Positions 1 to 11,680 of a stretch of DNA of 64,000 nt are shown piece after piece. Source of the stretch: Streptococcus sp. 2342 (lineage in GTDB: Bacteria; Bacillota; Bacilli; Lactobacillales; Streptococcaceae). The notes under the pieces were generated by a model that saw nothing but the letters and a program-made list of their open reading frames with translations, was not told the origin of the DNA and did not search any database. The stretch is taken from contig NZ_VMLR01000002.1 of NCBI RefSeq assembly GCF_013276795.1, forward strand, positions 202,645 to 266,644, read 5' to 3'. Numbering within the stretch: position 1 is the stretch's first letter; each line of letters starts with the position of its first letter. The position numbers and the translations under genes were made by a program.

Positions 1-237
1 CATTCTCCACAAAAAAGCTCGTAACCATCTAGCTTGGCGATAATCTTGAAGAGATTTTAAAATGCCTACATGCTTGGGAACAGATTCGTATCCCTTGTCA
101 AAGTGCTCCATTTCAAGAATATCAATATCATACTTTTCTGGATCCAGATTTGAAACAATGGTAGACAGAATCTTTTCTGCACCGCCTCCGAGAGAAAAAG
201 ACCACATAAAAAATAAGATTTTTTTCTTAGCCACCAT
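1..237 (-). CDS. Glycosyltransferase, N-terminal part (partial)
   Basis: The gene runs off the left edge of the window; 79 codons are visible from the ATG at 237. The protein starts with a basic MVAKKK segment, then a hydrophobic strand and a GGGAEK turn, as in the N-terminal Rossmann domain of GT4/GT-B glycosyltransferases. The ATG overlaps the last 11 bases of the licD gene, so the two are translationally coupled. In pneumococcus, licD3 is followed by glycosyltransferases of teichoic-acid repeat synthesis, and that role is inferred here. The catalytic C-terminal domain lies outside the window. Confidence 0.8.
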   Translation of the reverse strand, partial: MVAKKKILFFMWSFSLGGGAEKILSTIVSNLDPEKYDIDILEMEHFDKGYESVPKHVGILKSLQDYRQARWLRAFLWRM

Positions 238-1072
238 ATTCTCCTTTGTATTCTGTATAAGACTTATCCATATCAGCGATGACAGCATCATGATGCGGCA
301 TCTGCTTGTCTGCTGGCGGAGGAGTCATATAATCGTCAAAAGCAGTGCTGAGATAGGCATCGTAGCCAACTGGAATAGGCATCTCTGTTCCTTCAAATGG
401 TAAGAAAAGATTGTCTTCAAAAGATGCTATTGGATACTTGTTTCTCATGTAGCCAGGACCTGAGCATAATTCCGTAATTCCATCGCTCTCAGCTAGACTG
501 TACTTGGTCATTTCTTTTTCAGCTTTTTTCCAAATGCGATAACGGAGAGATTTTGGAGTTAACCCCAGTAAAATACGGCTTCCCCACTTCATAAGTGCGC
601 CATGCTTTTCTGGAATAGTTTGAGCACAAAAAAGAGAATAAATCAGTGCCCAACGAACCTGTTTTTTCCGCTCAGCTGGATTTTTAGGATAATAATCTAA
701 AGGCAAAACATCCAAAGCCAAACCATGTGGCAAATCCAAATCTTGCTGGTAAGGTTTAATGCAGGTAGTTTCCTTGTCACGAATGGTAATAAAAAGATTA
801 CGGTCGACAAAATCCTTGTGACTCTTTGACAAGAAATAACGCTCATCTGCATAGCGAGGCCATAATTCTGCCAATTTTTCATAGTCCTTACGGGGCATAA
901 AAAAGTCTAGGTCGTCATCCCAAGGAATAAAGCCCTTGTTTCGAAGGGCACCAATAGCACCCCCTCCACAGAGATAACAAAGTAAATCATGCTCCTTGCA
1001 AAAGGCAACAAAATATTCAGCCATCTCCAGACTACGAGCCTGAATTGCTTTTAAATCAGTCATATTGTTCAT
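227..1072 (-). CDS. licD3: LicD-family phosphotransferase (LicD3-like)
   Basis: 281 aa. Cytoplasmic LicD proteins transfer phosphocholine or related phospho-groups onto teichoic-acid precursors. The family signature is visible as a GGG turn at residues 36-38 followed by WDDDLDFF at 51-58; the aspartates are the expected metal/nucleotide ligands of this nucleotidyltransferase-like fold. The gene lies between psr and a glycosyltransferase, the arrangement I recall for pneumococcal licD3. It has its own promoter upstream, separated from psr by a terminator. The licD3 name rests on context; the family call is firm, the exact acceptor is not. Confidence 0.88.
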   Translation of the reverse strand: MNNMTDLKAIQARSLEMAEYFVAFCKEHDLLCYLCGGGAIGALRNKGFIPWDDDLDFFMPRKDYEKLAELWPRYADERYFLSKSHKDFVDRNLFITIRDKETTCIKPYQQDLDLPHGLALDVLPLDYYPKNPAERKKQVRWALIYSLFCAQTIPEKHGALMKWGSRILLGLTPKSLRYRIWKKAEKEMTKYSLAESDGITELCSGPGYMRNKYPIASFEDNLFLPFEGTEMPIPVGYDAYLSTAFDDYMTPPPADKQMPHHDAVIADMDKSYTEYKGEYGG

Positions 1073-1093
1073 TTTTCTTTCTATCGTATCGTT

Positions 1094-1124
1094 TCATTAT
1101 ACCACAAATAAGGGATGAAAATCT
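1094..1124 (-). promoter_or_regulatory. Promoter of licD3
   Basis: On the minus strand, TATAAT at 1101-1096 is preceded by TGG, an extended -10. No good -35 is present 17 bases upstream, which fits an extended -10 promoter. It lies about 25 bases before the licD3 ATG and just after the psr terminator. Confidence 0.6.
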
Positions 1125-1136
1125 ATTAGAGACTGT

Positions 1137-1187
1137 AAAAAATCAAAGCCTGACTGCTAGATAAATAGCTATCAAACTTTGATTTTT
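1137..1187 (-). terminator. Terminator after psr
   Basis: Long inverted repeat: AAAAATCAAAG at 1138-1148 pairs with CTTTGATTTTT at 1177-1187, and a second short hairpin fits in the loop. On the minus strand it ends in a T-run. It closes the aroA-aroK-pheA-psr transcript. Confidence 0.75.
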
Positions 1188-1198
1188 CCTGTCTTATC

Positions 1199-2473
1199 TT
1201 ATCTCAAACCCATCTGAGACAATTTATTCTGATATTTGTTTTGTTCGACAAGCAAGCCCAAGCCTCCATAAACATCATAGGCATCTACCCAGTCACCAAG
1301 TTCTGGAATCGTCAATTTTTCAATACCATTTTTTGCTCCATCCAAAACAGATAAACCGTTTGTTAGGAGGAAAGTATATGGTGCGTTGGTTGAGGTCATA
1401 GCAAAAACCTTTCCAAGAGCTTCAGAACCAGTGAAAAGTTTAGTAGGATCTTTAATTTGCTCTAAAATTGCTGTTAAAACTTGCTGCTGTCTTTTGGTAC
1501 GGCCGTAATCCGCCTCATCATCATCACGGAAACGAGCATAATTGAGCAGGGTCGAGCCGTTCATCTGCTGTTTTCCGACTTTAATAGTCTGGGTTGGAGA
1601 CTCAGTCTCAGTAGCGTGTAAATCATCTCCGACTGTAGCTTCTGTTAGTGGACGCCCATTCAATGTTGAAAATTGAGCATCAATTGTCACCCCATCAGGG
1701 AAAAGCGTGTCAATCGCTGTTGCAAAGGCCTGAAAATCAACCAAGGCATAGTACTTAATGTCCAAGTCAAAATTATCTTTCAAGACTTGACGAACCATTT
1801 CTGCCCCTTTTTGCCCCTCTTGTTCTCCTAACTCGTAGGCTACGTTTAACTTGTTATCCGTCTGTTTTCTACCGTTAATCACTTGACTGTAACCGTCTAT
1901 ATAAACCAAATTGTCACGCATGAAACTGACTAGCTTCATTTTCTTATCTGAGCCGCCAACATTTAATACCATAATAGAGTCTGTCCGCGTCTCAGCACTA
2001 TTTTGACCAATTCGACCGTCCGTCCCCATGATCAAAATATTAACCCCGTCTCTAGTGTCCTGACCATTAAAGACTTGAACCTGTGCTGCCTTAGCATCAG
2101 CAGTTTTCTTTGCGCTAGCATCTTGGTAACCACGCAAAAACATGAATACCATGGCCAAAGCCACACAGACCAAAAGTGAAAAAATCACCATAAAAATGCG
2201 TTTAAGACGGAGCTTCCGTCTTTTCTTTTTGGGAGGAGCAGAAAGTGTTTGCGATTTGGATTGTGAGCGACTCCGGTTCGCATAGCTTGGTAAGTCAACC
2301 TGCTCTTCTCTTTCTTGTTCCAAGCTGGAACTACTATTTACCCTAGCAAGAGTTATCTTTTCTTGCAAATAGGCAAACTCATTTTTTTCTCTCTCATTGA
2401 GATAGTGAATATTTTTTAGCAAATAATCATAACGTAATTTTTCATGATGACTGAGAGGATTTTCTTTACTCAT
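1199..2473 (-). CDS. psr: LytR-CpsA-Psr (LCP) family wall-polymer ligase
   Basis: 424 aa. LCP proteins transfer undecaprenyl-linked polymers (teichoic acid, capsule) onto peptidoglycan outside the membrane. Residues 1-90 form a long charged cytoplasmic region with a KKKRRK cluster at 82-87, then one membrane segment at about 93-113. The LCP domain covers about 135-345, including a GTDGR strand near its start and an NYARFRDDDEADYGR motif with the conserved Arg/Asp residues. The ATG has a strong AAGGAGAG site and overlaps the pheA stop by 4 bases, so psr is the last gene of the aroA-aroK-pheA-psr unit. One of several LCP paralogues expected in this group. Confidence 0.9.
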   Translation of the reverse strand: MSKENPLSHHEKLRYDYLLKNIHYLNEREKNEFAYLQEKITLARVNSSSSLEQEREEQVDLPSYANRSRSQSKSQTLSAPPKKKRRKLRLKRIFMVIFSLLVCVALAMVFMFLRGYQDASAKKTADAKAAQVQVFNGQDTRDGVNILIMGTDGRIGQNSAETRTDSIMVLNVGGSDKKMKLVSFMRDNLVYIDGYSQVINGRKQTDNKLNVAYELGEQEGQKGAEMVRQVLKDNFDLDIKYYALVDFQAFATAIDTLFPDGVTIDAQFSTLNGRPLTEATVGDDLHATETESPTQTIKVGKQQMNGSTLLNYARFRDDDEADYGRTKRQQQVLTAILEQIKDPTKLFTGSEALGKVFAMTSTNAPYTFLLTNGLSVLDGAKNGIEKLTIPELGDWVDAYDVYGGLGLLVEQNKYQNKLSQMGLR

Positions 2474-3314
2474 CTTCTCTCCTTTCCATGGTCTGATATT
2501 GGATAAATAGGATAGGCACCCAGAACCTTATACTGGATTCCAATCGCTTCTAGTTCTTTTTGGGCAAAGTGAACCAAGGATTTATCAGTATAGTCCACAT
2601 CAATAATGAAAAAGTATTCGCCTAGCGCTGTCTTGAGTGGACGACTTTCAATTTTTGTTAAGTCAATTCCTCGCCAAGCAAAAGTAGAAAGGGCCTTGTA
2701 GAGTGCACCTGGAAGGTTGTCAGGTAAGGTCAGGGCAAAACTCATTTTTTTAGTTTGTGCTTGCAAGGGAATAGTAGGCGTTTCAGCTCCCAGAACCCAG
2801 AAACGTGTGAAATTGGCTTCCATTTCCTGAATATCCTCAGCAATCAGTTCCAAGCCATATTCCTCAGCAGAACTTCTAGGCGCAATAGCCGCAAAGTGTT
2901 GATCTGGATGTTCTGAAATAAAGCGGGCCGCATAAGCAGTACTAGCAGTCACCTCGATTTGGGCCTCTGGATACTGTTCATCGATGAATTTCTTACCTTG
3001 CGCCAAAGCCTGTGGATGAGAAAAAATCTTCTCAATCTTAGTGTGACCTGGAACCACCATCAACTGCTGATGAATAGGCTGAACGATTTCTGCAACTGCT
3101 TGAATGCGAGCCTGATGAAAAAGGTAGTCCAAGGTTTCATGAACACTACCCTCAATAGAATTTTCAACTGGCACCACAGAATAGTCCACCAATCCTTGCT
3201 CATAGGCCTTGATGACATCTGTAATATTGGCAAAGGCCTGCAATTCCTCATGAGGAAAAGCTGTCTGCACAACGTGATGTGAAAATGATCCCTTGGGACC
3301 TAGATAAGCAATTT

Positions 3315-3318
<4 letters not shown>
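2470..3318 (-). CDS. pheA: Prephenate dehydratase
   Basis: 282 aa. Converts prephenate to phenylpyruvate in phenylalanine synthesis. The N-terminal PDT domain begins with YLGPKGSFS, and the catalytic TRF motif is at residues 171-173. A C-terminal ACT domain (about 192-267) carries GALY and ESRP (224-227), the phenylalanine-binding motifs that give feedback inhibition. There is no chorismate mutase domain, so this is the monofunctional type. The start overlaps the aroK stop by 4 bases and the stop overlaps psr by 4. Confidence 0.95.
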
Positions 3319-5497
<2,179 letters not shown>

Positions 5498-5507
5498 GAT
5501 TTTCTCC

Positions 5508-6611
5508 TTATTTGATAACGACTGTGTAGTCGGTATTTTCTGTTATGAGGTGCTCGGCTCGTTCCAAGTCTTGAGCATTTTTAAATGAAATTTGTAGAAT
5601 CCCGTGAATGTCCTCACGGTTTTCCTCGTTGATGTGGATGTTAACCAAGGAAGTTCCACGTAGCAGTTCCAAAATCCGCAAGATGACATCTTCTTCATCG
5701 GGAACATCGACATAGAGGTCATAAGAGCTATCCACACCACCACGCTTATGAATTTCCATAGCCTGACGTTGCTCACGTGCTTGATTGAAAAAGTTCCAAA
5801 TCTGCTCCTCATCTCCCTTGCTGATGGCCTGACCAATCGCTTCCAACCGTTCCTTGAAATCCGCAATTCGATCCAAAATAGTTTCACGATTAGATAAGAG
5901 AATGGAGGTCCACATACCTGGCTCGCTTTCCGCAATTCGGGTCATATCTCGAAAACCACCGGCCGCAAAACGCCTTGCCATCTCATGTTCTTGAGCATAG
6001 ACCGCGGTCTGTTCCATGAGACTAGAAGCCAGAATATGAGGAAAATGGCTAATCTGAGAAGTGACACGATCATGCTCCTTGGCATCAATCTCGATAAAAC
6101 GAGCATGAAGACCTGAAAGCAGATCCTTCATTTCCTCAAGCGTGTCCTGACCTGTCAGACTCGAAGGTGTAAAGATATAATAGGCATTTTCAAAGAGATT
6201 GACATCCGCAGAAGCAGCCCCTGTCTTGTGACTACCAGCCATGGGATGGGCCCCGACAAAGCGAACAGGTTTGCCAGCCAAATATTGCTCCGCCGCATCC
6301 ACAATGGCTGACTTGGTCGAACCAGCATCTGAGATAATCACGCCTTCTTTCAAGTCCAAGTTGGCCAATTCCTTAATGAAAGCAATGGTTTGTTTGATTG
6401 GCAAACTGAGAATAATGATATCTGCCAAAGGAGCAAAACTAGCAAAATCATCCGTTGCACGGTCAATCATGCCTTCTTTCAAGGCGATATCTCTCGAAGC
6501 TTGACTGCGATTATAACCTAAAATTTCATAATCTGGATGATCGCGTTTGATACCAAGTGCCATCGAGGCACCGATCAAACCAAGACCTGCGATATAGACT
6601 ATTTTTGCCAT
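5508..6611 (-). CDS. tyrA: Prephenate dehydrogenase
   Basis: 367 aa. Oxidatively decarboxylates prephenate to 4-hydroxyphenylpyruvate for tyrosine. The NAD-binding GLGLIGAS motif is at residues 9-16. The central region holds [12 protein letters not shown] and SHFPHILA with the catalytic histidines. The C-terminal 70 residues form an ACT-like domain, which suggests feedback control by tyrosine. It lies 9 bases downstream of aroC. Confidence 0.94.
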   Translation of the reverse strand: MAKIVYIAGLGLIGASMALGIKRDHPDYEILGYNRSQASRDIALKEGMIDRATDDFASFAPLADIIILSLPIKQTIAFIKELANLDLKEGVIISDAGSTKSAIVDAAEQYLAGKPVRFVGAHPMAGSHKTGAASADVNLFENAYYIFTPSSLTGQDTLEEMKDLLSGLHARFIEIDAKEHDRVTSQISHFPHILASSLMEQTAVYAQEHEMARRFAAGGFRDMTRIAESEPGMWTSILLSNRETILDRIADFKERLEAIGQAISKGDEEQIWNFFNQAREQRQAMEIHKRGGVDSSYDLYVDVPDEEDVILRILELLRGTSLVNIHINEENREDIHGILQISFKNAQDLERAEHLITENTDYTVVIK

Positions 6612-6620
6612 AGGAACTCC

Positions 6621-7787
6621 TTAATAGTTCTTTGTATAGTCTCGGTGTTGGGCTACCGCTTCTTTTAGTTCCTCGAGATTATCTGATGAGAATTTTTCAA
6701 GGATTTCTTGCGCCAGAACCGTTGCCACAACGGCTTCCATGACCACACCGGCTGCTGGAAGAGCGGTCGGATCACTTCTCTCCACGGTTGCCTTATAAGG
6801 TTCGTGGGTTTCGATATCCACACTCATAAGAGGCTTATAAAGAGTAGGAATAGGTTTCATAACTCCACGAACAACGATCGGTTGCCCGTTGGTCATACCA
6901 CCTTCAAAGCCGCCAAGATTGTTAGTACGGCGAATATAGCCGTCTTCTTTAGACCAGAGAATCTCATCCATAACTTGGCTACCTTTGCGGTAACCAGCTT
7001 CAAAGCCAAGACCAAATTCAACCCCTTTAAAGGCATTGATAGAGACAACTGCTTGGGCAAGTCTGGCATCCAATTTTCTGTCCCATTGGACATAGGAACC
7101 AAGACCAACTGGAACACCTCCGACAACTGTCTCGACAACCCCACCGATGGTATCTCCATCACGCTTGATTTGGTCAATATAGTCCTTGATTTCCTGTTCT
7201 CTTTCTTGGTTGACAATAGAAACTTCAGACTGGGCGGCTCTTTTCTTAATCTCAGCAACTGTAAGATTCTCAGGAACGTCGATTTCCTTGCCACCAAAGA
7301 CCACGACATGATTGGCAATCTCCATATCCAATTCAGCCAAGAGGCGTTTGGCTACTGCTCCTACTGCCACCCGCATGGTGGTTTCACGAGCTGATGAACG
7401 CTCCAAAGAATTTCGCAAATCGTCAAAACGGTACTTGATGCCCCCAACCAAATCGGCGTGACCGGGACGAGGATGGGTGATTTTTCGTTTGCTTTTAAGG
7501 CGGTCTTCAATGTCCTCCGCAGACATGATGTCCAGCCATTTTTGGTGATCCTTATTGATGACATCCATAGTAATAGGCGCCCCTGTCGTCTTCCCATGGC
7601 GAACGCCCGAAGTAAAGACAACCTGGTCATTCTCAATCTTCATACGACCACCACGACCGTAGCCACCCTGACGGCGTCTAAGGTCCTCATTGATATCCTC
7701 AGCTGTCAATGGAAGTCCAGCTGGAATTCCCTCAATAATAGCTGTTAGACGGGGGCCGTGTGATTCTCCTGCAGTTAAATATCTCAT
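6621..7787 (-). CDS. aroC: Chorismate synthase
   Basis: 388 aa, full length. Makes chorismate from EPSP using reduced FMN. It starts at [12 protein letters not shown], the conserved N-terminal signature 1 with the catalytic histidine, and contains [15 protein letters not shown] and the late [13 protein letters not shown] signature. Nine bases separate it from aroB upstream. Several long open frames on the opposite strand are shadows of its codon usage. Confidence 0.96.
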   Translation of the reverse strand: MRYLTAGESHGPRLTAIIEGIPAGLPLTAEDINEDLRRRQGGYGRGGRMKIENDQVVFTSGVRHGKTTGAPITMDVINKDHQKWLDIMSAEDIEDRLKSKRKITHPRPGHADLVGGIKYRFDDLRNSLERSSARETTMRVAVGAVAKRLLAELDMEIANHVVVFGGKEIDVPENLTVAEIKKRAAQSEVSIVNQEREQEIKDYIDQIKRDGDTIGGVVETVVGGVPVGLGSYVQWDRKLDARLAQAVVSINAFKGVEFGLGFEAGYRKGSQVMDEILWSKEDGYIRRTNNLGGFEGGMTNGQPIVVRGVMKPIPTLYKPLMSVDIETHEPYKATVERSDPTALPAAGVVMEAVVATVLAQEILEKFSSDNLEELKEAVAQHRDYTKNY

Positions 7788-7796
7788 ACACTCTCC

Positions 7797-8864
7797 TTAT
7801 TTTACCAAGTAGTCTTTCATCTCTTCCAGAGAAACTGGATGAATGGTCGCTGAACCAAGCTCTGGCACCAAGACCAATTTCAAGGTGTTACCACGCGCTT
7901 TCTTGTCATGTGTCAAAGCCTGATAAAGCTTGTCAACTTCCCAATTTTCATAGTCAACAGGCAAGCCGAATTTCTGACACATCTCTGTGATAGATTGGGT
8001 AATGCCAGCTGGCATGAGACCCTTTTTCTCAGCAACCTTGGAAATCTGTACCATTCCCATGGCCACAGCTTCACCATGCATGACTTTTCCATAACCGGCA
8101 GTTGCTTCAATGGCATGGCCAATAGTATGGCCAAAATTGAGGTAAAGACGAACACCATTGTCTAACTCATCCTCAACCACCATCTTGCGCTTGACCTGAC
8201 AAGAATGTTCAATCAAGATCTCTGCATGCTCCAAAATGCTCTCTACAGTACCATCTAGCTCCGTCAATAGAGTCCATAGTTCTGGATCCTCAATCAAGCC
8301 ATACTTGATGACCTCCCCCATCCCTTCAATCAACTCTCTTTTTCCAAGTGTTTCAAGGACAAGCGGATCAATCAGAACCCCATCTGGTTGAGCAAAGGTG
8401 CCCACCATATTCTTAGCAAATGGAGTATTGACGCCTGTCTTTCCACCGATAGAAGAATCAACCTGGGCTGTCAAACTAGTCGGAATCTGAACAAAGTGAA
8501 TACCCCGCATATAGGTAGAGGCTACAAAGCCAGCCAGATCCCCAACAACGCCACCACCAAGAGCCACGATTCCATCGCTACGAGTCAACCCCTGCTTAAC
8601 TAGGAATTCATAGACTTTCTGAACAGTAGTCAAATTCTTTCTTTCTTCACCTTCTAAAAAGTCAAAAACAGCTACCTGAAAACTAGAATCTTCTAGGCTG
8701 AGCTTGACCTTCTCTGCATAAAGAGAAGCTACATGGTTATCTGTTACAATGACTACCTTTTGTGGTTGCCAGAATTCTCGCAACCATTGGCCAGCCTGAG
8801 CTAGACAACCTTTTTCAATCTGAATATCATAAGGATGATGAGGAATATCGATTCTGATTTTCAT
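7797..8864 (-). CDS. aroB: 3-dehydroquinate synthase
   Basis: 355 aa. Cyclises DAHP to 3-dehydroquinate with NAD and a divalent metal. Visible: the [14 protein letters not shown] glycine loop, [19 protein letters not shown] with the active-site Lys and Asn, and the metal-binding [10 protein letters not shown] histidines. It sits between aroE and aroC in the operon. No DAHP synthase gene is in the window, so the first pathway step is encoded elsewhere. Confidence 0.96.
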   Translation of the reverse strand: MKIRIDIPHHPYDIQIEKGCLAQAGQWLREFWQPQKVVIVTDNHVASLYAEKVKLSLEDSSFQVAVFDFLEGEERKNLTTVQKVYEFLVKQGLTRSDGIVALGGGVVGDLAGFVASTYMRGIHFVQIPTSLTAQVDSSIGGKTGVNTPFAKNMVGTFAQPDGVLIDPLVLETLGKRELIEGMGEVIKYGLIEDPELWTLLTELDGTVESILEHAEILIEHSCQVKRKMVVEDELDNGVRLYLNFGHTIGHAIEATAGYGKVMHGEAVAMGMVQISKVAEKKGLMPAGITQSITEMCQKFGLPVDYENWEVDKLYQALTHDKKARGNTLKLVLVPELGSATIHPVSLEEMKDYLVK

Positions 8865-8882
8865 AGGAGAATCTCCTTTTCT

Positions 8883-9737
8883 TTATTGGTATTTTTCTGT
8901 TAAAGACTGCCAAATTTCTTTTGTCGGCATTTCCTTGCCTGTCCACAGTTGAAAAGCTTCTGCAGCCTGATAGAGCAACATCCCCAGACCATTGACGGCT
9001 GGATTGCCCTGACTTCTAGCCCATTTCAAAAATGGCGTTTCAAAAGGCTTGTAAATGATATCTGCTACTAAAAGAGTTTCTGATAGGACAATGCTTTCAG
9101 GAACTGGGGATGATTTACCATCCATGCCCACACTGGTGGCATTAACCAGCAACTCCGACTCAGCAATCCTTGATTGCAGTTCAGAAATATCTTCTAAAGC
9201 ATACAAGTCCACTTTAAAGCCTGTCTGCTCCTGTAATTTGTCTAGGTAAGGTCTTGTTTTTTCCATAGAAACGGAACGAACAAAGACCGAAATCTGACGG
9301 ACGCCGTCCAAAATAGCTTGTGCCAAAATGGACTTGGCCGCACCACCTGCACCCAGCAGGGTCATATTCTTACCTGTAATTGTAAAAGAAGGCAAGCTCT
9401 TAAAAAATCCCTTGCCATCTGTATTATATCCAATTAAATTGCCATTATGATTGACAACCGTATTGACCGCACCAATCAAGCGCGCTTCATCACTCAGTTC
9501 ATCCAAATAAGGAATCACTTGCTCTTTATAGGGCATGGACAGGTTGATGCCAAACATCTGGTAGCGACGAATATTGGCCACTGTTTCTGCCAAGTCACTC
9601 GTTTCAATCTCCCAAGCCACATAAACACCATTGGTAGCTGTCGCCTCAAAGGCATTGTTGTGAATAAAGGGGGAAATAGAATGCTTAATAGGATTGGCAA
9701 CAACGGCAGCTAAACGTGTATAGCCATCAAGCTTCAT
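8883..9737 (-). CDS. aroE: Shikimate 5-dehydrogenase
   Basis: 284 aa. Reduces 3-dehydroshikimate to shikimate with NADPH. N-terminal substrate domain with [13 protein letters not shown] and the catalytic Lys in [10 protein letters not shown]. The GAGGAAKSI dinucleotide loop begins the second domain, and [17 protein letters not shown] is the conserved C-terminal helix. It overlaps aroD by 11 bases. Confidence 0.95.
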   Translation of the reverse strand: MKLDGYTRLAAVVANPIKHSISPFIHNNAFEATATNGVYVAWEIETSDLAETVANIRRYQMFGINLSMPYKEQVIPYLDELSDEARLIGAVNTVVNHNGNLIGYNTDGKGFFKSLPSFTITGKNMTLLGAGGAAKSILAQAILDGVRQISVFVRSVSMEKTRPYLDKLQEQTGFKVDLYALEDISELQSRIAESELLVNATSVGMDGKSSPVPESIVLSETLLVADIIYKPFETPFLKWARSQGNPAVNGLGMLLYQAAEAFQLWTGKEMPTKEIWQSLTEKYQ

Positions 9738-10404
9738 CCAAAATCTCCCTGATTTTTTTCATGTTGGCTAGAGAAATCTGACCAGGGGCACTAGCCTCAT
9801 CCAGACTGGCAAAAGACCAACTCGAACCAGTCACATCCGCAGTGATACGAGAGACCTTGCCCACCTTTCCCATAGAAATGGTCACATATTCCTGTTCAGG
9901 ATTGAGGGTTTTAAAGCCTCGTGTATAGTTCATCAAGTCTAAGACATCCTGCTCCGTGTGAGCCATCACCGCAACCTTAACAAGTTTTGGATTTAAGCTC
10001 GTCAACTCTGACAAGATTTCCATCATATTTTCAGGTGTTCCTTGGAAATTGTGGTAACTCAAAACAAGATTTGGGAAGTCCAGCATCTCCTCAAAAACAT
10101 CCTTGTAGCTGTAGTACTCAAAATCAATATAGTCTGGTTGATAGAGTTGCGCCACTTCCTTGATTAGATGGATATATTCTTCTGGAGAAAGGTCGATTTC
10201 TCCCCCCTCAGAGCGAGTTCGTAGCGTGAAAACCAACTCACGACCTGCGAATTTTTCAAAAATAGCTGGAGCCACCTGCAAAATCGCTTCTTTAGGCAGA
10301 TAGTCGGCACGCCATTCAATGATGTCGGCATCCAGGTACCTCGTGGCATCCAGAGCCTGGGCCTCCTCTAAACTTCTTGGCATTACTGAAACGATCAATT
10401 TCAT
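9727..10404 (-). CDS. aroD: Type I 3-dehydroquinate dehydratase
   Basis: 225 aa. Dehydrates 3-dehydroquinate through a Schiff-base lysine. The type I pattern is clear: EWRADYL near residue 32, the catalytic His in SYHNFQ, and the Schiff-base Lys in VKVAVMAH. It overlaps rlmI by 4 bases upstream and aroE by 11 downstream. Confidence 0.95.
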   Translation of the reverse strand: MKLIVSVMPRSLEEAQALDATRYLDADIIEWRADYLPKEAILQVAPAIFEKFAGRELVFTLRTRSEGGEIDLSPEEYIHLIKEVAQLYQPDYIDFEYYSYKDVFEEMLDFPNLVLSYHNFQGTPENMMEILSELTSLNPKLVKVAVMAHTEQDVLDLMNYTRGFKTLNPEQEYVTISMGKVGKVSRITADVTGSSWSFASLDEASAPGQISLANMKKIREILDEA

Positions 10405-11564
10405 TTACTAACCTTCATACTAATCACCTTGAGGTAATTACTACTTTCATCTTTTTTATTATAGGCAAAATCTGCTGGAAGACCGTATTTATTTAAAATC
10501 TGGTAACTTCTTCCTGCAAAGCCTTTATCAATTTGTTCTGTAAATTTCTGACGGGAAACATTGGCAGCATTGGTACTGGCAATGATAATCCCTCCCGGAT
10601 TTAAAATCTCCAGACTCTGGGAAATCAACTTGTGATAATCCTTGGCCACAGAGAATGTTTGTTTTTTGTTCCGAGCGAAGCTAGGCGGATCTAGAACAAT
10701 CACATCGTAGGTCAGGCCTTTTCTCTTAGCGTATTTGAAATATTCAAAGACATCCATAACCACAAAACGGTGGTCGTCTGTACTAATTCCATTTGCCTGA
10801 AAATGCGCTTGAGACAATTCTCGTGAACGCTTGGCTAGGTCAACCGAAGTTGTCTGGCTTGCTCCTCCCATGGCCGCAGCCACGGAAAAGGCAGCTGTAT
10901 AAGAAAACATATTGAGCAAGGATTTATCCATAGCTAAACCATCAACCAAACTCCCACGAACCTCATGCTGGTCTAGGAAAATCCCTGTCATCAAGCCATC
11001 ATTCATAAAGACTTGATACAGGACACCATTTTCCAAAACAGTGAAAAATTCAGGTGCTTCTTGACCATAAACATGGGCAGATTCATAGTCCAAACCCTTA
11101 AAACGGATCTTCTCATAGGTCCCTAAAACCTCAGGAAAAACCTGTCTAAAAGCTTCTGAGATAACCTTGCGAATCTGATAAACATAAGAGTTATACCAAG
11201 AAAAGACAGCATAGTCGCCATAAAGGTCCACTGTCAGACCCCCAAAGCCATCTCCCTCTTGGTTGAAGAGACGAAAGGCAGTTGTCAAATCATCTTGATA
11301 GTAGGCTCTTCTCTTTTCTTTAGCTTGTCTAAACAGCGTTTCAAAGAAAGCTTGATTGAAGGCCACCTTGTCCTTACTAACAAACCAGCCCAAGCCCTTG
11401 TTTTGCTGAGAAAGGTAGGCAGTCCCAAGAAAGGTGCCTTCTTGACGATAGACTTCTACTTCCTGATCCTTGAGATTGACATTCTCAAGATCACTAGCTT
11501 CTAGTAAAACTAGCCCCTTAGCGAGCTTCTTTTCAACCCTTTTGCTGACTCTTATTCTATTCAT
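10401..11564 (-). CDS. rlmI: Class I SAM rRNA methyltransferase (RlmI/RlmK-like)
   Basis: 387 aa. An N-terminal PUA-type RNA-binding region (about 1-75) is followed by an EEHAD-like linker and a Rossmann methyltransferase domain. [11 protein letters not shown] is the catalytic DPPxF motif of m5C-type enzymes, as in E. coli RlmI, which modifies C1962 of 23S rRNA. First gene of the aro operon here, overlapping aroD by 4 bases and divergent from ltaS. Target specificity is inferred from the family. Confidence 0.85.
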   Translation of the reverse strand: MNRIRVSKRVEKKLAKGLVLLEASDLENVNLKDQEVEVYRQEGTFLGTAYLSQQNKGLGWFVSKDKVAFNQAFFETLFRQAKEKRRAYYQDDLTTAFRLFNQEGDGFGGLTVDLYGDYAVFSWYNSYVYQIRKVISEAFRQVFPEVLGTYEKIRFKGLDYESAHVYGQEAPEFFTVLENGVLYQVFMNDGLMTGIFLDQHEVRGSLVDGLAMDKSLLNMFSYTAAFSVAAAMGGASQTTSVDLAKRSRELSQAHFQANGISTDDHRFVVMDVFEYFKYAKRKGLTYDVIVLDPPSFARNKKQTFSVAKDYHKLISQSLEILNPGGIIIASTNAANVSRQKFTEQIDKGFAGRSYQILNKYGLPADFAYNKKDESSNYLKVISMKVSK

Positions 11565-11621
11565 AACTACTATTATATCAAACTTTTAGCCAATTCTCAA
11601 AAAAGAAACTACCCTTGCTTT

Positions 11622-11650
11622 TTTACTCTTCTTTTAAAAAATGGTATACT
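11622..11650 (+). promoter_or_regulatory. Promoter of ltaS
   Basis: TTTACT at 11622-11627 and TATACT at 11645-11650 with a 17-base spacer; the -10 is extended by TGG. Because transcription would start near 11657, start codons at 11615 or 11641 are excluded. This supports the GTG at 11681. Confidence 0.6.
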
Positions 11651-11680
11651 AATACTAATAAAAAATTAGGAAGTAAATGT

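Noticed and set aside
6708-7394. 228-codon plus-strand open frame opposite aroC
   Set aside because: Lies wholly antisense to a clear chorismate synthase, has no ribosome site and no recognisable protein features; it is a codon-usage shadow.
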